Assembly (NCBI RefSeq): GCF_002835735.1
Contig: NZ_PISD01000019.1
Location: 89,223 to 153,222, forward strand
DNA from: Cytobacillus horneckiae
GTDB lineage: Bacteria > Bacillota > Bacilli > Bacillales > Cytobacillaceae
Direction: 5' to 3'
DNA: 64,000 nt
Both the position numbers and the translations under genes were made by a program. Positions 62,730 to 64,000 of this stretch are shown here, in pieces. A model generated the notes under the pieces. It saw only the letters and a list, made by a program, of their open reading frames with translations, made no database searches and had not been told where the DNA came from. Position 1 is the first letter of the stretch. The number at the start of each line of letters is the position of its first letter.

Positions 62730-63455
62730 ATGAAAATACAAGTTTGGTCTGATTTTATTTGCCCATTTTGCTATATAGGTAAAAGCAGGTTAGAAGCTGC
62801 ACTCAATCAGTTTGCCTATAAAAATGAAGTCGAAATCGAATATAAAGCATTTGAACTACATCCAAATGGTCCAATATATAACGGGAAAAGCATTCATGAA
62901 GCTATTGCGGAGAAATATGGTACAACGAATGAACAAGCAAAACAAATGAACGATCATATTGAGCACCAAGCTGATGAAGCGGGTTTAAATTTTAACTTTG
63001 ATTCAATGAAGCCAACGAATACATTTGATGCTCATCGTCTGGCTAAATATGCAAAGGAAAAAGGGCTGGAGGCCGAAATTACAGAGAACCTCCTGCGTGC
63101 ATACTTTACTGATTCAAAATTAATAAGCGATCATAATGTGCTTGCTGATATTGCAAATGAGACTGGAATAAATAGAGATGATGCGATGAAAGTGCTGCAA
63201 GATAGCAATCGTTTTGCCAATGATGTACTCATAGACGAAGGAATCGCACAGCAGTATCAAATTACAGGTGTGCCTTATTTCATTATTAATAATAAATATG
63301 CGATATCTGGTGCCCAATCTCCTGAAACATTTACCAGTGCATTAAAACAGGTGTGGGAAGAAGAGAACTCGGCACCAAAACTGCAAAACTTAGCTAATGA
63401 TTCAGGCCTGGAAGCTACATGTATAGATGAAAGCTGCACTGTTCCAGAAAAATAG
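62730..63455 (+). CDS. DsbA-family FrnE-like oxidoreductase (YwbO-like)
   Basis: A 241-residue cytoplasmic thioredoxin-fold protein. The active site CPFC lies at WSDFICPFCYIGKSRLE near residue 12; the cis-Pro loop is QITGVPYFIINNKYAISGAQ near 178. No signal peptide. The C-terminal tail ends CIDESC, with two extra cysteines seen in FrnE-type proteins. AGGAGG precedes ATG. Probably monocistronic. Confidence 0.9.
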   Translation: MKIQVWSDFICPFCYIGKSRLEAALNQFAYKNEVEIEYKAFELHPNGPIYNGKSIHEAIAEKYGTTNEQAKQMNDHIEHQADEAGLNFNFDSMKPTNTFDAHRLAKYAKEKGLEAEITENLLRAYFTDSKLISDHNVLADIANETGINRDDAMKVLQDSNRFANDVLIDEGIAQQYQITGVPYFIINNKYAISGAQSPETFTSALKQVWEEENSAPKLQNLANDSGLEATCIDESCTVPEK

Positions 63456-64000
63456 CATAAAAGACGATTCGATGGTCTCAGAGTTTGACAAAGAGAGATA
63501 ACGAACTTTAGTTGGATTTGGAGAGGTGCCCGCTAATCCATACTAAGAAAAGCAAGTCAGTCAAGTCTGTGCAGGCGAGAAGTGACAAAAAGTTGAGACA
63601 CATTGTATATGCTTATAGACTGAGTTCGGTATTGCACTGGACTCAGTCCTATTAATTTTATCTTATTACGTTTATTGTGACAGGAATCTATATTTTGTTT
63701 TTTCTTCAAGCTGCGGAATTTAAGTATAGAAACGGCATTGTCATTACCGTTCACATACTATGAATTACGCTTTTTTTAGCTCATCTTGATGGTGTTTCAT
63801 ATGTTCATGCACTCTTGACATGGATGTATGGTTTAACCTGAATGATATCAGTCACACATTTTCCACTTACCTGATCACATTGTTTAAACTGAGCGTTTTA
63901 AAATATGAAACAATACTTTCTCAATAACTGGAACGGAAATTGAGAGTATGGTTACAGAAAACGGTCATAGATAGTGAAGCTGGAACCAAAAATGGTTGCA
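63456..64000. other. Gene-free right end of the window
   Basis: About 545 bases with no supported gene. It includes dispersed repeat copy 4 and a hairpin (GACTGAGT/ACTCAGTC, about 63618-63649). On the minus strand a short frame ends SRVHEHMKHHQDELKKA at about 63770, possibly the tail of a small protein. No transposase was recognised. Confidence 0.4.
63510..63545 (+). repeat. Dispersed intergenic repeat, copy 4 (truncated)
   Basis: AGTTGGATTTGGAGAGGTGC and CCGCTAATCC match the first third of the repeat family seen at 14734, 31856 and 35665. The remainder is lost or unrecognisable. Confidence 0.5.

Noticed and set aside
63456..64000. An insertion-sequence remnant at the right end
   Set aside because: Short frames exist, but no transposase motif, terminal inverted repeat or target duplication could be identified.

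Overview
The window is low-GC DNA from an endospore-forming Firmicute of the Bacillaceae (Bacillus sensu lato). The evidence is the Gram-positive ribosome-binding sites (AAGGAGG-like), the frequent TTG and GTG starts, and Bacillus-type genes: a Spo0E-like phosphatase, a LysM/GH18 spore-type hydrolase, YdjO, YhfH, an Mta-type regulator, IspA, YkuK and NrnB (YngD). The species cannot be named from the sequence. No rRNA, tRNA, CRISPR array or intact insertion sequence was seen.

Layout. 0-2.5 kb: the end of a two-gene FluC fluoride channel pair, a YbhN/MprF-type membrane protein, and bioY under a promoter bracketed by two BirA-type operators. 3-6.8 kb: an NAD salvage operon (Nudix/NrtR-like gene, pncA, pncB, nadE). 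6.8-9 kb: a PAP2 phosphatase, then a TetR regulator and a membrane gene, each preceded by the same palindrome. 9-15 kb: a LysM-CAP protein, a cupredoxin, an AraC-type response regulator, a broken acetyltransferase and a dehydrogenase. 15-19.4 kb: hutU, hutI and a YjiH transporter (histidine catabolism). 19.5-28 kb: nrnB, a GRDP-like protein, a D,D-carboxypeptidase, ABC-F ykpA, mta, and an aldehyde dehydrogenase with a cre-like site. 28-32.8 kb: many very small genes (spore and regulatory), a YocH-like LysM-3D protein, and a broken coiled-coil gene. 33-41.7 kb: two TerD proteins, a spore-type glycosidase, an Upf1-like helicase, a class A PBP, and an RHH regulator with an HD hydrolase. 52.5-63.5 kb: core genes again (mug, ispA, an alkyltransferase-like protein, a dacC-like PBP, YceI, a Suv3-like helicase, a luciferase-like oxidoreductase, a CoxG-like protein, ykuK, a DsbA-like protein).

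The most interesting region is a 10.3 kb island at 41992-52247 inside ppiB. The 3' half of ppiB occurs twice, as 250 and 249 bp direct repeats that differ at two positions. The left copy completes a working ppiB; the right copy is a leftover followed by what looks like the original ppiB terminator. Both edges carry fragments of large serine recombinases, and the right one reads straight into the repeat. The cargo looks like interbacterial-conflict genes: an LXG toxin with a C-terminal AHH nuclease and an ankyrin protein (candidate immunity); a secreted protein with a hydrophobic bacteriocin-like C-terminus and a two-helix membrane protein; a secreted BECR/SAR2788-type RNase toxin with a CPCC protein (candidate immunity); an SF0329-family protein; a lipoprotein; and scraps of KptA and CoiA-like genes. 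The island appears decayed: its recombinases are truncated and several genes are frameshifted.

At least seven loci in the window carry single-base lesions, mostly one-base indels in short A or T runs plus two in-frame TAA codons. This is either real gene decay or residual sequencing error, and it should be settled before any gene is called dead. A second recurrent theme is a dispersed GC-rich intergenic repeat present in four copies, one of them flanked by a duplicated terminator hairpin.
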